Counted from the stretch's first letter, positions 30,801 through 40,243 are shown. The stretch: 64,000 bases of DNA from Candidatus Edwardsbacteria bacterium (GCA_031082425.1 JAVHLB010000001.1:62001-126000); one strand, 5' to 3'. A program made the numbers and translations. Notes: generated from the letters alone by a model not told the origin.

Positions 30801-33749
30801 CTAAAACTTTATACCCATCCCTTCCCCGCTGCCGCCGAAGCCGATGGTCCACCGCCAATCGAACTGTTTCTTGCCCTCTTCTGGTTTATTTATCCACAGC
30901 GGGAACATCAGCCGCATCGGCCCCAGGGCCAATGACAGCCCGGCATCGGCCCGGATGCTTCCTGTGGTGAACTCCAGCCAGTCGTTGGCCACCTGCCCGG
31001 CCCCGGCGAAAAGTGACAGCGGGCTTTTCATAACCGGCAGGGTCAGGTTGACCGCCCACATATTCCGGCCCCGGATATGGGTGCCGTAATATCCCGGCAG
31101 ATTGGCCCCGCCGTCCACGTGATAATGCTCCTGGGTGGAGAACCAGTCCTTTCCGGAGGCCAGCAGGTTGTCCAGGCCGGTGGTCTTGAAACTCCCGGCC
31201 AGAAAGAACTGCTCCTGGGCCGGGGCCGGCCCCTGGATGTAACCGGCAGCCAGACGGAATCTGGGGTTGATATGCCGGTTTATCCTGAAATTGAATTTTT
31301 CCTCCAGTTCAAATTTTAGATAATTATTGATGTCCGCCTCCGGTCTCTGGAGGTAGCCCAATGTTATCCGGCTGAGGAACGACGACCGGCCCCAATGCCG
31401 GGTCAGGCCATAACCCCGCTGGGCCATCAGGCTGACCACCGCTGCGGTATCGACATCCCGGGGGTCCCAGAAGCGGTAATCCTTGTAGCGGGTATAATCC
31501 AGCTTCAGGTCGAAGCTCTCGGTGGGATCCAGCATCAGCCGCGGCCCCCAGGTCCGTTTGAGCCCGATCCCGGCGTAGTTGATATCGAAGGCCGAGCCGG
31601 CGGTAAGATATGCCCGGGGCGGTCGGGGGCGCAAGCCCACCGGGGTCTGGTAATCGAAGCTGAAGCTGATCTCTTTGGACTTGAAGCCGTAGAAGGGCGA
31701 GAAGGTCCACTGATGATGTCCCACCATGGGATCGCCGTCGGCCAGATAGGCCCCGTGCAGCATGGTTCCCAACCTAAAACCGTTGACATTATCGTACCAG
31801 GGAACCGGCAGCCAGAACATGTTGTACGATTCGAAGGACGGCAGGCGGGGACCCAGGGTTACCCTGTATCTGCGGGGCCGGCAGTTATTCCAGCGATTGG
31901 TCTCCAGTAAAACATTGTCGGGATCGATCACTGCGGAGACCAGCTTTCCGTCGGTCTGCAGAAGAAAGGTTGTATCCCTTCCCCTGCCGATCCATAAAAC
32001 GTCGTATTTTTTATTGATGGCATCCTCGGCTGAAAATGCCGCCGGGATGGCCAGATCTCCCTTTCTGGCCAGGGTGATACTGTAGGTATTTCTTTGTTCC
32101 TTTATCTGACGCAACGAAGCCACCGAGTAATCGCTCATTCCGGTGGTTTTTAACCAGGGGGCAAAATATGGCTTGACGTCTTTTTGTGAATATTTTTCCA
32201 CTGCTTCATAGAATTTTTCCGTACCGACATGTCGGAACTGGTTGTCGCGGTAATAACCCTGCATCACCCGGTCGAAAGTATAATTCCCCAGATATCCTTT
32301 TAGCCACCACATCATGGCCGCCGGCTTCATGTAGGCGCTGGCGGCATACTGCCCCATCTCCCCGGAGATGCAGGCCCTGACATCGACCGGCTGGTCCATT
32401 CTATTGGCAGAATAAAGGTAGGGAATCATCCGGCCCACGTTCCGGTTGCTGGCCCCGGGCAGCAATTTTCTTAATGATTCCTTGGCCAGGTAGTTGCCTT
32501 CCGGCCCGTATTTCTCCTCAAAATATCTCTGCTCCGAAAAGGAGTTGATCCCCTCGTCCAGCCAGGCCTGGTCCATCTCGTTGTTGCCCAGAATGCCGTA
32601 GAACCACTGGTGGCCGATCTCGTGCATCACCACCATCTCCAGGGTCCGGGTGTATTGGTCCTCGCCGGTGGAAACGATCACCAGATTGGGATACTCCATG
32701 CCGCCCCCGGCCGCCATGTCACCGTTGCAGACCGTCAGGGTGGGGTAGGGGTATTGGCCGTACCACCTTCCATAATGATCCAGGGCGTCCTTGGCATACT
32801 GCATCACATTTTTCCAGCGGTCCTTGTCCTTGGGGCGCACCAGCACCGTGATGGCTGTCTCCCCGTGCTGCTCGGTGGTTTCGATGTATTCCGGATCGGC
32901 GCACCAGGCAAAATCATGGACATTGTCGGCGGCGAACAGGTGATATCCCGCTATATCGTCTAACGGCTGTCCCTGGTCGTCGAATTCCAGCACCTCCGAT
33001 CCGGTGGAGCCTATTTTGAGGTCTTTCGGGGTCTCCATACCGACTTGGAAAGATCCGTAATCCCCGTAGAATTCCCCGATGTAATGGTAGCCGTCGGTCT
33101 GCCAGCCCTTGGCATCATAAACGGCGATCTTGGGATACCATTGGGAGATCTCGTAATGAGTTCCCTCATGCCCCATCCGGGAGAAGAATTTCGGCACCTT
33201 GACCGTGAACTCGAAATAGAAATCCACCGAATCACCGGGAGCCAAGGGAATTGGCAGGTTCAGGCTGGCCGAGGTGGAGTCCAGCTTATATTTTGGTTCT
33301 TTGAATATTTTATTAACAGCCTGGTGGGTGCCTCCGTAATCACCGAATATCGCCATTTCATCCGCTCGGCCGCCCCGGATAAATGGGACACCATATTCTG
33401 GGCCGTATTTGAATACTGCGGTGCTGTCGGACACCAGCAGGGAATTTATCTCGATCCATCCCTTGTCCTCCGGGGAGGAGTGCCGGAACCGGTAATCCTG
33501 CATTTGCTCGGCCTCCCGGGCGAAAAAGGAGGAGTTGTCCCGGTAGGCATTGGGGTACAGGTGGAACCAAACAGAATTTAAGGTGTCCGGCGAGTTGTTG
33601 AAATATCTCAGATGTTGGGTGGCATATATCTTATGCTCCACGGTGTCCAGCCGGGCTTCGATATTATATTCCACCCTCTGCTGCCAGGCCTGGCAGATGC
33701 TGGCAAAGATCAAAGGGGAAACTGCTAAAAGCAAACTGATCCTTTTCAT
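30801..33749 (-). CDS. M1-family metallopeptidase fused to a C-terminal barrel-like region
   Basis: The 982-residue product has a signal peptide (ISLLLAVSPLIFASICQA). The catalytic domain has the exopeptidase motif GGGMEYPNLV near 348-357, the zinc motif HEIGHQW (His376, Glu377, His380) and Glu399 in WLDEG, with the M1 spacing. TTGMSDYSV and later regions close the catalytic part. From about residue 640 the protein changes to a Tyr/Trp/Phe-rich alternating-strand pattern with Pro-Tyr turns (FSPFYGFKSKEISFSFDY, ITLGYLQRP, INRHINPRFRLAAGYIQ) and ends in Phe (GMGIKF), as outer-membrane barrels do. It is probably anchored in the outer membrane with the peptidase exposed, for peptide uptake. Confidence 0.88.
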   Translation of the reverse strand: MKRISLLLAVSPLIFASICQAWQQRVEYNIEARLDTVEHKIYATQHLRYFNNSPDTLNSVWFHLYPNAYRDNSSFFAREAEQMQDYRFRHSSPEDKGWIEINSLLVSDSTAVFKYGPEYGVPFIRGGRADEMAIFGDYGGTHQAVNKIFKEPKYKLDSTSASLNLPIPLAPGDSVDFYFEFTVKVPKFFSRMGHEGTHYEISQWYPKIAVYDAKGWQTDGYHYIGEFYGDYGSFQVGMETPKDLKIGSTGSEVLEFDDQGQPLDDIAGYHLFAADNVHDFAWCADPEYIETTEQHGETAITVLVRPKDKDRWKNVMQYAKDALDHYGRWYGQYPYPTLTVCNGDMAAGGGMEYPNLVIVSTGEDQYTRTLEMVVMHEIGHQWFYGILGNNEMDQAWLDEGINSFSEQRYFEEKYGPEGNYLAKESLRKLLPGASNRNVGRMIPYLYSANRMDQPVDVRACISGEMGQYAASAYMKPAAMMWWLKGYLGNYTFDRVMQGYYRDNQFRHVGTEKFYEAVEKYSQKDVKPYFAPWLKTTGMSDYSVASLRQIKEQRNTYSITLARKGDLAIPAAFSAEDAINKKYDVLWIGRGRDTTFLLQTDGKLVSAVIDPDNVLLETNRWNNCRPRRYRVTLGPRLPSFESYNMFWLPVPWYDNVNGFRLGTMLHGAYLADGDPMVGHHQWTFSPFYGFKSKEISFSFDYQTPVGLRPRPPRAYLTAGSAFDINYAGIGLKRTWGPRLMLDPTESFDLKLDYTRYKDYRFWDPRDVDTAAVVSLMAQRGYGLTRHWGRSSFLSRITLGYLQRPEADINNYLKFELEEKFNFRINRHINPRFRLAAGYIQGPAPAQEQFFLAGSFKTTGLDNLLASGKDWFSTQEHYHVDGGANLPGYYGTHIRGRNMWAVNLTLPVMKSPLSLFAGAGQVANDWLEFTTGSIRADAGLSLALGPMRLMFPLWINKPEEGKKQFDWRWTIGFGGSGEGMGIKF

Positions 33750-34216
33750 TTTGGCTCCGTTTCATTTTTATTGATCTCTCTGTTCTTCGCCGGCTCGGCC
33801 TGTTCAATCCTGTCCTTCAACACTGCCATGATCTCCTCCCGGTGTTTTCCGTATTGAAGATAGATCCCCCGGAAATTCTCCAGCCAGGTCTGTTTGGCAA
33901 AGGGGGACAGCAGCACTCCGTTCTTATCGGGATAATGACTGTTGATCTGCTCCCACTGGCGGGTGATGGTCATTCCGCCCCGCTTCATGCTTACCCCCTG
34001 CTGGTCGAAGGTATACCGGGATTTAAGAAAGAATGGGAACTCCGAGGAGAACAGCAGCAAAAAACCCAGCCCGGCCCACAGCCAGGACTGCATCAGAAGA
34101 TAGATGACCAGCATCGCCAGCGGCGGGGTCAAAATGGCTATCAGGGCCTTGGTTTTTGATTCCGCCAGCGGGAAGACGGTCCATTCCAAAATTATTTTGC
34201 TCTGCTCCCCGGTCAT
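33746..34216 (-). CDS. Small membrane protein, two TM segments, PH-like C-terminus
   Basis: The start at 34216 has AAGGAGGCGAA upstream; the product is 156 residues. Two hydrophobic helices (LIAILTPPLAMLVIYLLM and LWAGLGFLLLFSSEFPFFL) are followed by a strand-rich tail (YTFDQQGVSMKRGGMTITR, then KNGVLLSPFAKQTWLENFRGIYL). This layout resembles bacterial PH-like proteins of the YdbS type, with unknown function. It overlaps both neighbours by ATGA, so it is translated with the M1 peptidase and the DUF4416 protein. Confidence 0.75.
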   Translation of the reverse strand: MTGEQSKIILEWTVFPLAESKTKALIAILTPPLAMLVIYLLMQSWLWAGLGFLLLFSSEFPFFLKSRYTFDQQGVSMKRGGMTITRQWEQINSHYPDKNGVLLSPFAKQTWLENFRGIYLQYGKHREEIMAVLKDRIEQAEPAKNREINKNETEPK

Positions 34217-34755
34217 TTCGCCTCCTTGATCTGTTTTCGGTAATCGTCCTTCAATGTCTGGAAATATCTCAAAGCCTCGGGGCATTGGTAGTCGGGGTAG
34301 GTCCATTCCAGCGGCTTGAATCCGTCGCCCCGGTAGATGAGGGTGACATCCCCGTATATTCCCCGGCCCAGATAGACCCGGTGGGAAAAATCCTTGCAGG
34401 AGGCCAGTATCACCCGGGCCTCGTTTACATATCCGGGGTCGATATTCACGACCCGGCCGGTGCTTTCAGAGGCCTTCAGGTATTCATCCTCCAGTTGGTT
34501 CGACAGCAGCTTAAGCTCCGGCAGTTTTCCGGGATCTCCCAGCTGGTGCAGGCTCCACCAGGCCCGGAAAAGTTTTGGGCCCATCTCCGGGGAATAATAA
34601 TCGGTGGAGCCGCTGAAATCCAGCACCGGGCTTTTGCGATCGATGGTGCCGAAGCGTTTCTGCAGTTCCCGCTCCAGGTCCCACAGGCTCACTTCGGGGG
34701 AATATATCAATCCTAGAAAATATTTGATCGGCTTGACTGTTCGGATAACGGCCAT
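34213..34755 (-). CDS. DUF4416 family protein
   Basis: The 180-residue product shows the DUF4416 signatures: STDYYSPEMGPKLFRAWWSL near the N-terminal third, GRVVNIDPGYVNEARVIL, FSHRVYLGRGIYGDVTLIY and WTYPDYQCPEAL at the C-terminus. No function has been assigned to this family. It overlaps the PH-like gene by four nucleotides. Confidence 0.9.
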   Translation of the reverse strand: MAVIRTVKPIKYFLGLIYSPEVSLWDLERELQKRFGTIDRKSPVLDFSGSTDYYSPEMGPKLFRAWWSLHQLGDPGKLPELKLLSNQLEDEYLKASESTGRVVNIDPGYVNEARVILASCKDFSHRVYLGRGIYGDVTLIYRGDGFKPLEWTYPDYQCPEALRYFQTLKDDYRKQIKEAK

Positions 34756-34761
34756 AATGGT

Positions 34762-35733
34762 TTAGGTTTGCTTGAAATATTTTTTGATATACAGGAGATA
34801 TGCCAGGAGGGTGACTGCCGACAGCCATAATATATATCCCTGATATTTCAGCATCAGGTTTATGCCTTCCTGGGCATATTGTAATTGATCGCTTTGTCCC
34901 ATCAACGCCATTATCTCGCCTGGATCGTTTCTGGAAAACACCAGCAACGAAGATGCTGTCCCGAAGGCGGTCGAGGCAACGGCAGTCCACCAGCCGCGGC
35001 TATCAAGCCGGTAAATAGCATAACAAATATATGCCAATATCAAACCGTAAAATATTGTGACCAGAACGGCCGGCGATCCCGTGATTATGGAATCCCAAAT
35101 GAAGCTCACACCCAAAAAGGAGGCCAGCAGCGTCAATACAGCGTTTACTCCGTAGAATAGGCTTATGGCCAGCACCGGGGGAGGACAGGCATCGGTCCAG
35201 GCCGGGCCGGGATCTTTGGCCTCCAATGTCTGCTTTACCGAACTCTGGGAGTAGAACCATATCAGCAGAGCCGGCAACAGGACCATGAAGAGGATTGACA
35301 TGGCCCCAGACACCATGATTACAATGCCAACTATAAGTGAGGGGTCGGACACTTCGGGCAACATAAAATTCCCCATCATCCTTGGCATTACAAAAAATAT
35401 CGTGGCGGTAACCATCAGGCCCAGCAGCAACCACACCCAGCCGATGGAAAGCAGCACCGGCCGCACCCAGCGCTTAAGCCGGATGGAACCGGTCCCTATC
35501 CCCAGGAATATCCCACCCAGAAAAAGATAGGTCAGCAGGTTCACCAAAAGCGAGAAGACCCAATAGCCGGCCGATTGTCCGGCATCCATGGTCCGGCTCA
35601 TTATACTGCCCAGCACAGCCAGCGGGATCATCAGCAGGTTGAAACCGCCAATTACGATCAGCACCACCCCAAAGGCTTTTAAGCCACTGGAGCGGTCCTT
35701 GAATGATTCTTGATTTTGTGTAATGTTTCCCAT
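34762..35733 (-). CDS. Polytopic membrane protein of unknown function
   Basis: The 323-residue product has about eight membrane helices: VVLIVIGGFNLLMIPLAVLG, WVFSLLVNLLTYLFLGG, PVLLSIGWVWLLLGLMVT, IVGIVIMVSGAMSILFMV and others, with short charged loops and a C-terminal KKYFKQT. No known domain is recognised. It lies 6 bp upstream of the DUF4416 gene and is probably co-transcribed with it. Confidence 0.75.
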   Translation of the reverse strand: MGNITQNQESFKDRSSGLKAFGVVLIVIGGFNLLMIPLAVLGSIMSRTMDAGQSAGYWVFSLLVNLLTYLFLGGIFLGIGTGSIRLKRWVRPVLLSIGWVWLLLGLMVTATIFFVMPRMMGNFMLPEVSDPSLIVGIVIMVSGAMSILFMVLLPALLIWFYSQSSVKQTLEAKDPGPAWTDACPPPVLAISLFYGVNAVLTLLASFLGVSFIWDSIITGSPAVLVTIFYGLILAYICYAIYRLDSRGWWTAVASTAFGTASSLLVFSRNDPGEIMALMGQSDQLQYAQEGINLMLKYQGYILWLSAVTLLAYLLYIKKYFKQT

Positions 35734-35762
35734 TTTTTCAAACTGATTGTTTTCTACTTGTC

Positions 35763-35782
35763 ATTCCTGCGAAAGCAGGAAT
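35763..35782. repeat. Short palindromic repeat (ATTCCTGC type)
   Basis: ATTCCTGC-GAAA-GCAGGAAT forms an 8-bp stem with a GAAA loop. It is one of three such elements in the window (also 59986-60005 and 63291-63310), all in spacers and all of the dispersed 'GTCATTCC' type. Confidence 0.75.
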
Positions 35783-35821
35783 CCAGCAGAAACAATTACT
35801 TAGGTCTTAAGATGTCAGCCC

Positions 35822-36490
35822 CTATCCCCGGCATACCTTGACGCACACCCCGCAGATATACTGCCCGATGCCCGGCAGGTGGGAGAACTCCCTAAGCTGG
35901 GCTATGCATTTGGGCTTGTCGTAGCCCTGGTCCGATATGGCCCCGGCCGGGCAGGCGTTGATGCACAGCTGGCAGCTGCCGCAGGACTTTTTTATGGGGC
36001 TTCCCGCCTCCAGCGGCATGTCGGTCAGAACGGTCACCAGCCGAAGCCGGGTCCGGTGCTGGGGATGGATGAACAGGGCGGACTTCCCTATCCATCCCAG
36101 GCCGGCCTGCACCGCCACTGCCTTGTGCGATAGGTGTCCCAGATGCTTCTCCCAGTCGATGGTCTGCGAGGCCGGGATGGGCAGGGCCTTATAGCCGTTG
36201 GATTGGATGCAGGCTTCCAGCCTGGCCCCGGCCCTGTCCAACGTATAGTTGGCCACCTTGTAGTGGTGCTTATACAACAGGGTGGGCCGGTCGGCAATAT
36301 CGTCTATGGTGGGATCGGAAAGACGGAAGCCCATTGATATTCCGTATTTTAGCCCTTCGGCGGCCCGGACGATATCGGGGTGAAATGTTTGCCTTATCGG
36401 CTCAAGCTCGGCCACGCCGAAGACGGCCATCCCCTCATCCAGGGCGATGGCGCGGAGATTTTCGGTATTTATCCTGCTGTCTTTTTTCAT
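35822..36490 (-). CDS. 4Fe-4S protein, epoxyqueuosine reductase-like
   Basis: The 222-residue product has the QueG-like middle region (YKHHYKVANYTLDRAG, GLGWIGKSALFIHPQH, RLRLVTVLTDMPLEAG) followed by a ferredoxin-type motif CGSCQLCINACPAGAI and a second cysteine group CGVCVKVCRG. QueG is about 350-380 residues, so this protein lacks the C-terminal HEAT part and is a short relative. It probably carries two Fe-S clusters and acts in redox chemistry. The exact reaction is unknown. Confidence 0.85.
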   Translation of the reverse strand: MKKDSRINTENLRAIALDEGMAVFGVAELEPIRQTFHPDIVRAAEGLKYGISMGFRLSDPTIDDIADRPTLLYKHHYKVANYTLDRAGARLEACIQSNGYKALPIPASQTIDWEKHLGHLSHKAVAVQAGLGWIGKSALFIHPQHRTRLRLVTVLTDMPLEAGSPIKKSCGSCQLCINACPAGAISDQGYDKPKCIAQLREFSHLPGIGQYICGVCVKVCRG

Positions 36491-36492
36491 GG

Positions 36493-37191
36493 TTATTTTA
36501 TCGTGACTATCATCAAAGCGATCTTCAAGACCAACGGCGAAATAAAAATGGCCGGAAGCAGGTTGGCCACTTTCAATTTTATGTCAAGTATCAGGTTGAG
36601 GGCCACCCCCAGCAGCAGGATCCCGCCCACCGCCGACATCAGGTTCACATAGGGCATTGGCATCAGCCCCTTGAAAATCAAGGCCGCCGCGGTCAGCAGT
36701 CCCTGATATACCAGGACCGCCCCGGCCGAGAACAACACTCCCACCCCCATCGCCGAGGCCAGGGCCACCGAGGCCGTCCCGTCCATAAGCGACTTGGTGA
36801 AAAGCACGGTATGGCTGCCCATCAGACCGTCCTCCAGGCTGCCCACTATGGCCAGGGGTCCGACACAGAACAGCAGGGAGCTGATCACAAATCCCGGCAC
36901 GAATAGCGTGCTGTTGCCGCCGGAATATTTTTCCTGCAGTTTTTTCCCCAGCCACTCCAGCCGCCCATCCAGGTTGATCAGCTCGCCGGCCAGCCCCCCG
37001 ATGACCAATGATATCAATACCAGCATCATCCGGTTGCTCTTAAAAGCCAGATCCAGCCCGATGACGATGGTGAACAGGCCGATGGCTTTCATTACTATCT
37101 CGGAATATCGGGCTGATAGTTTCCGATGCAGCAAGAGCCCCAGGACGCTTCCTGCAATTATGGCTCCGGTGTTGACGACTGTACCCAGCAT
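36493..37191 (-). CDS. DUF554 family membrane protein
   Basis: The start at 37191 (MLGTVVNTGA) replaces a TTG just upstream. The 232-residue product has about six to seven helices and typical DUF554 text: GTVVNTGAIIAGSVLGLLLH, FTIVIGLDLAFKSN, ISSLLFCVGPLAIVGSLEDG and TSVALASAMGVGVLFSAGAV without its leading residues. DUF554 proteins are thought to be transporters but none is well characterised. It follows the Nudix gene at once. Confidence 0.88.
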   Translation of the reverse strand: MLGTVVNTGAIIAGSVLGLLLHRKLSARYSEIVMKAIGLFTIVIGLDLAFKSNRMMLVLISLVIGGLAGELINLDGRLEWLGKKLQEKYSGGNSTLFVPGFVISSLLFCVGPLAIVGSLEDGLMGSHTVLFTKSLMDGTASVALASAMGVGVLFSAGAVLVYQGLLTAAALIFKGLMPMPYVNLMSAVGGILLLGVALNLILDIKLKVANLLPAIFISPLVLKIALMIVTIK

Positions 37192-37192
37192 A

Positions 37193-37651
37193 TTATTCAA
37201 AAATCTTTCTGATCATATCGGTATTATCTTCTATCAGCGCTCCCTGCTCCGGCCAGAACATTTCCGGCAGGAGATCTACCGGAAACCATTTCACGATATA
37301 CTGGTGTTCCGGATCGCTGGGGCTGGTCTTATCCTGACTGGTGGTGAATAAAAAATAGTGCATGGTGCCCCAGGAGCGCCTCCGGAAATCCAGGCGCCCG
37401 GTCGATCCCAGGCTCTTAACCAGCTTTAACTCCGTGAAACCCGCTTCTTCGGCTATCTCCCGCCGGGCGGCCTGCTCCAGATTCTCCCCGGATTCAACAT
37501 GGCCCTTGGGAAGGATGTATTCCTTAAATCCCGGCTCGGTGACCAGCGCCACCAGTATCCGATCTCCATCCTTCCTGACCACCACCCCGCCGCAGGAAAC
37601 ATGCTCGGCCATCCCCGGCGGCTTGATGTACCAGCTTTGGTCTATCCTCAC
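37193..37651 (-). CDS. Nudix hydrolase, Ap4A-hydrolase-like
   Basis: The 152-residue product has the Nudix box in [19 protein letters not shown] followed by AEEAGFTEL, in the layout of bacterial diadenosine polyphosphate hydrolases ([18 protein letters not shown], then the box, then strand-rich tail). The start is GTG, overlapping the DUF6485 gene's stop by GTGA; an internal ATG (MAEHVS) is an alternative start. Probably cleans up alarmone-like or damaged nucleotides. Confidence 0.9.
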   Translation of the reverse strand: MRIDQSWYIKPPGMAEHVSCGGVVVRKDGDRILVALVTEPGFKEYILPKGHVESGENLEQAARREIAEEAGFTELKLVKSLGSTGRLDFRRRSWGTMHYFLFTTSQDKTSPSDPEHQYIVKWFPVDLLPEMFWPEQGALIEDNTDMIRKIFE

Positions 37652-37842
37652 CGTTTCTGATCCTTGATGAAAGCTTCTATTGAGCGGTCATAGCTTCTCT
37701 CGGCTTTTTCCGAGAAATAACAGGCCGGCAGCTGGCTCATGGCCCGGTGGTAGGCTACGCACTCGCAGCAGACACCCTTGCGGGAACAGGGTTCGTAACT
37801 GCAGTTGCAGTTTTTAAGATTTTTTGATTTATTGCATTCCAT
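37648..37842 (-). CDS. DUF6485 family cysteine-rich protein
   Basis: The 64-residue product has the typical [18 protein letters not shown] motif followed by [20 protein letters not shown]. Its six or seven closely spaced cysteines suggest zinc or Fe-S binding. No function is established. It overlaps the Nudix gene by 4 nt. The sequence is AT-rich relative to neighbours. Confidence 0.88.
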   Translation of the reverse strand: MECNKSKNLKNCNCSYEPCSRKGVCCECVAYHRAMSQLPACYFSEKAERSYDRSIEAFIKDQKR

Positions 37843-37860
37843 AATATTTCCGTACTGGTT

Positions 37861-38370
37861 TTAAACTTCGATTATTGCTGTTCCTTTGATATTTATCGCG
37901 CCCTTATACAGAATATGCGGGATACCCTTGAACAGCAGGGGATGGGTTTTTTCTTTCCAGCAGTTCTTGAAATATTCAATGGTTTCTGCTGGCAAATTTT
38001 CAACTTTGGGGAAATTGTCGGATTCGATCTTTCGGTATTTCCTTTCACCGCCGGAATAAATCATTTCTATACAATAATCCGGATCCAACTTAGAAAAATC
38101 TATTTCATAAAAGCCATGAAGAGGGTATTCAAAACCTATCTGTCGTAAATATGAGAATATTATTTTTGGATTTATGGCCGTAAGATGGATCACGTCATTC
38201 CACAGACAATTTAAAATCGGTACTTTCCTTTGCAGCAAATTCTCTCTTCCTGTGTATTTTGCTGCTTGCTTTTGATACACACCCGGAAAGATATCCTTAA
38301 GTCTGTTTAAAGGATATATCGTATCTCCTTGCAACTCGTCAGGCACTTTATGATAAACGATCTCACGCAT
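37861..38370 (-). CDS. Conserved protein of unknown function (AT-rich gene)
   Basis: The start at 38370 (MREIVYHKVPDEL) replaces a GTG 12 nt upstream. The 169-residue product resembles a widespread hypothetical family of Firmicutes-type proteins: IVYHKVPDELQGDTIYPLN, CLWNDVIHLTAINPK, FYEIDFSKLDPDYCIEMIY, and a final PLLFKGIPHILYKG. No function is known. The marked AT content and the phylogenetic spread I recall suggest horizontal transfer. Confidence 0.82.
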   Translation of the reverse strand: MREIVYHKVPDELQGDTIYPLNRLKDIFPGVYQKQAAKYTGRENLLQRKVPILNCLWNDVIHLTAINPKIIFSYLRQIGFEYPLHGFYEIDFSKLDPDYCIEMIYSGGERKYRKIESDNFPKVENLPAETIEYFKNCWKEKTHPLLFKGIPHILYKGAINIKGTAIIEV

Positions 38371-38404
38371 TTTTTGACACACATCTGCTTATATATCATG
38401 GAGA

Positions 38405-38806
38405 CTAGCTTTCTTTTATTTTTCCTTTCAACAGTTCGGCCTTCTTCTTCCGGTATTCCTTGCCCTTCTCCCTCCGCTCCCTTTTGAGCACCGGGCGGCT
38501 GGTCTGGTCGATCACCCAGTTGAGGAACGGAACATATCCGTCCTTCATCTTCCACATCACGATCTGTGGCACTTTATCGGGATGCAGCTGTTTGATGCGG
38601 GATTCTATCCGTTTGTAAAAATTCCGCTCGGCCTGGAAGAACACCGCCCAGTCGGCCCGCTGTTCTATCTTGCCCTGCCAGCGGAACAGCGATTCGGCCT
38701 GGACGATATTGGCCCCGGCCACCAGTTGCTCCTCCAGCAGGGTGCGGGCTGTTCTCTCGGCCAGCTCCCGGGAAGGAAAGGTGGAATAGATGATTATACA
38801 ATTCAT
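38405..38806 (-). CDS. cutA: CutA1-type divalent-cation tolerance protein
   Basis: The start at 38806 (MNCIIIYSTFPS) has GCAGGAA upstream. The product is 133 residues. It has the CutA strand order: IIIYSTFPSRELAERTARTL, EEQLVAGANIVQAESLFRW, KIEQRADWAVFFQAE, then a highly charged tail (KRERREKGKEYRKKKAELLK). CutA forms a ferredoxin-like trimer; its role in metal tolerance is disputed. The tail is unusual. The start overlaps the methyltransferase stop by ATGA. Confidence 0.9.
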   Translation of the reverse strand: MNCIIIYSTFPSRELAERTARTLLEEQLVAGANIVQAESLFRWQGKIEQRADWAVFFQAERNFYKRIESRIKQLHPDKVPQIVMWKMKDGYVPFLNWVIDQTSRPVLKRERREKGKEYRKKKAELLKGKIKES

Positions 38807-39588
38807 GGTTTCCTGCAACGTATGATTAAAAAATATGCCACAATGGCGGCATCGGCCACATCCGGACACTTATTGGCGGTTTCTTCATCGGGATACGGTT
38901 CGCAAAGTTCTTCTATTGTAAATCCGGCCTTTATCAAGAAGTTGATCCAATTGCTCAAGATCAATGTAAAACGAGGGGTCTTGAAAAGTGGGTATTTTTT
39001 CTTTTCTTCATCCGGAGCCGCTCCAAATATCCATTTTTCGATATTATCCTTGGGTTGAAGGAAATAATCACCGCAGGCTAAAGCTGATTTCCGGCCGGAC
39101 TCGTCCCTTAGCCATTTCCATTTCGGGGTGGCAAAACATGGATGCGATATCGAAAATTGGAAAAACCCGCCTGGTTTAAGAACCCGATATGCTTCACCTA
39201 TGGCCTTTATCGGATCAGCCATATCCATTAAACTCATTGTGGCCATGCAGAAATCGAAGCTTCCTTCAGTGAAATCCATTTTCTGTCCCGAGGAAACCTG
39301 GTACTTTATTCCCAAAGGGTGCTCCGTCTCCTTGCTTATAGCTTGCTTTATAAAAGCTTCCGATATATCTATTCCTGTTAAGATTGCACCCTGCTGGGCC
39401 ACTAGCCTTGTGTTATGTCCTTCACCACATCCGATATCCAGCCCCTTCTGGCCTTCGACCAAGGGCAACATCTTCAAGAAAGCCGGAGCGTTAACATGAT
39501 CACGGTATACGTCATACCCGGCCCGGGAAAGAACCGTCCAAGCCTCGGCATTTTCTTCCCAATATTGTTTGATCTCAGAATCATTCAT
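38803..39588 (-). CDS. Class I SAM-dependent methyltransferase
   Basis: The start at 39588 (MNDSEIKQYW) replaces a TTG. The 261-residue product has motif [18 protein letters not shown], the acidic end of beta-2 in ILTGIDISEAFI, and motif IV-like DFCMATMSLMDM, with GGFFQFSISHPCF later. The fold fits small-molecule methyltransferases such as the UbiE/TehB group. The substrate is unknown. It overlaps CutA and the S51 peptidase, so all three are coupled. Confidence 0.88.
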   Translation of the reverse strand: MNDSEIKQYWEENAEAWTVLSRAGYDVYRDHVNAPAFLKMLPLVEGQKGLDIGCGEGHNTRLVAQQGAILTGIDISEAFIKQAISKETEHPLGIKYQVSSGQKMDFTEGSFDFCMATMSLMDMADPIKAIGEAYRVLKPGGFFQFSISHPCFATPKWKWLRDESGRKSALACGDYFLQPKDNIEKWIFGAAPDEEKKKYPLFKTPRFTLILSNWINFLIKAGFTIEELCEPYPDEETANKCPDVADAAIVAYFLIIRCRKP

Positions 39589-40243
39589 TATTTGCAAAAA
39601 CCTTTCCCTTCTCTATCCTCACCACAGTTCCCACCAATTCTATATTGCCGTCGTGGATCACCATCCCGTCCCCGTCCTGGCAGCCATAGACCATGGCTTG
39701 GTTATCTATGGAGAATTTTTTAACGGCATCCAGCCGGTCCTGCCGCTGATTCCAGTGGGGAAGAAAATGAAAGTCCACCAAACCCACCGCCTGATGCTGG
39801 TCCGTACGGCTTTTATAGAAGACATGCGAGATGTTGATGCTGGGGGTCAGCACGATGGCCCCGGCGCTGATGCCCAGCAGAATGCCGTCGTTCTCGTGAT
39901 ATTTCTTCAGCACCGGCCCGAAATTCCTTTTACGGATGGAACCCAAAAACTGGAACGGGTCTCCGCCGGAAAGATGAATGGCATCACAGGCCAGCAGTTC
40001 TTCGGTCTTAGCCGGATCGTATTCCTTGTTCAGATCGAAATATAAAAAGTCCTCTATGCCGTACCTTTTATAATACTCGCATTTTTCATGATAATATCTC
40101 CGGCTGTTGTCCGAGGCCGAGGGAATGTAGGCCAGCCTGGGCCTATCCTTGCCGATCATCTCCAGGAACCGCCGGTCCAGTCTTTCGTTTTCCGGCACTA
40201 CCTGGTCGCTGTAGAATATTATGGCTCCGGCTGGCACGCTCAC
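39581..40243 (-). CDS. S51-family (peptidase E/cyanophycinase) hydrolase
   Basis: The 220-residue product has the peptidase E fold signatures: PRLAYIPSASDNSRRYYHE, AIHLSGGDPFQFL, and the nucleophile elbow LLGISAGAIVL with Ser139 or thereabouts, then LVDFHFLPHWNQRQDR. It should cleave Asp-X dipeptides or related acidic peptides. The start is GTG, overlapping the Nudix gene by GTGA. Confidence 0.92.
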   Translation of the reverse strand: MSVPAGAIIFYSDQVVPENERLDRRFLEMIGKDRPRLAYIPSASDNSRRYYHEKCEYYKRYGIEDFLYFDLNKEYDPAKTEELLACDAIHLSGGDPFQFLGSIRKRNFGPVLKKYHENDGILLGISAGAIVLTPSINISHVFYKSRTDQHQAVGLVDFHFLPHWNQRQDRLDAVKKFSIDNQAMVYGCQDGDGMVIHDGNIELVGTVVRIEKGKVFANNE

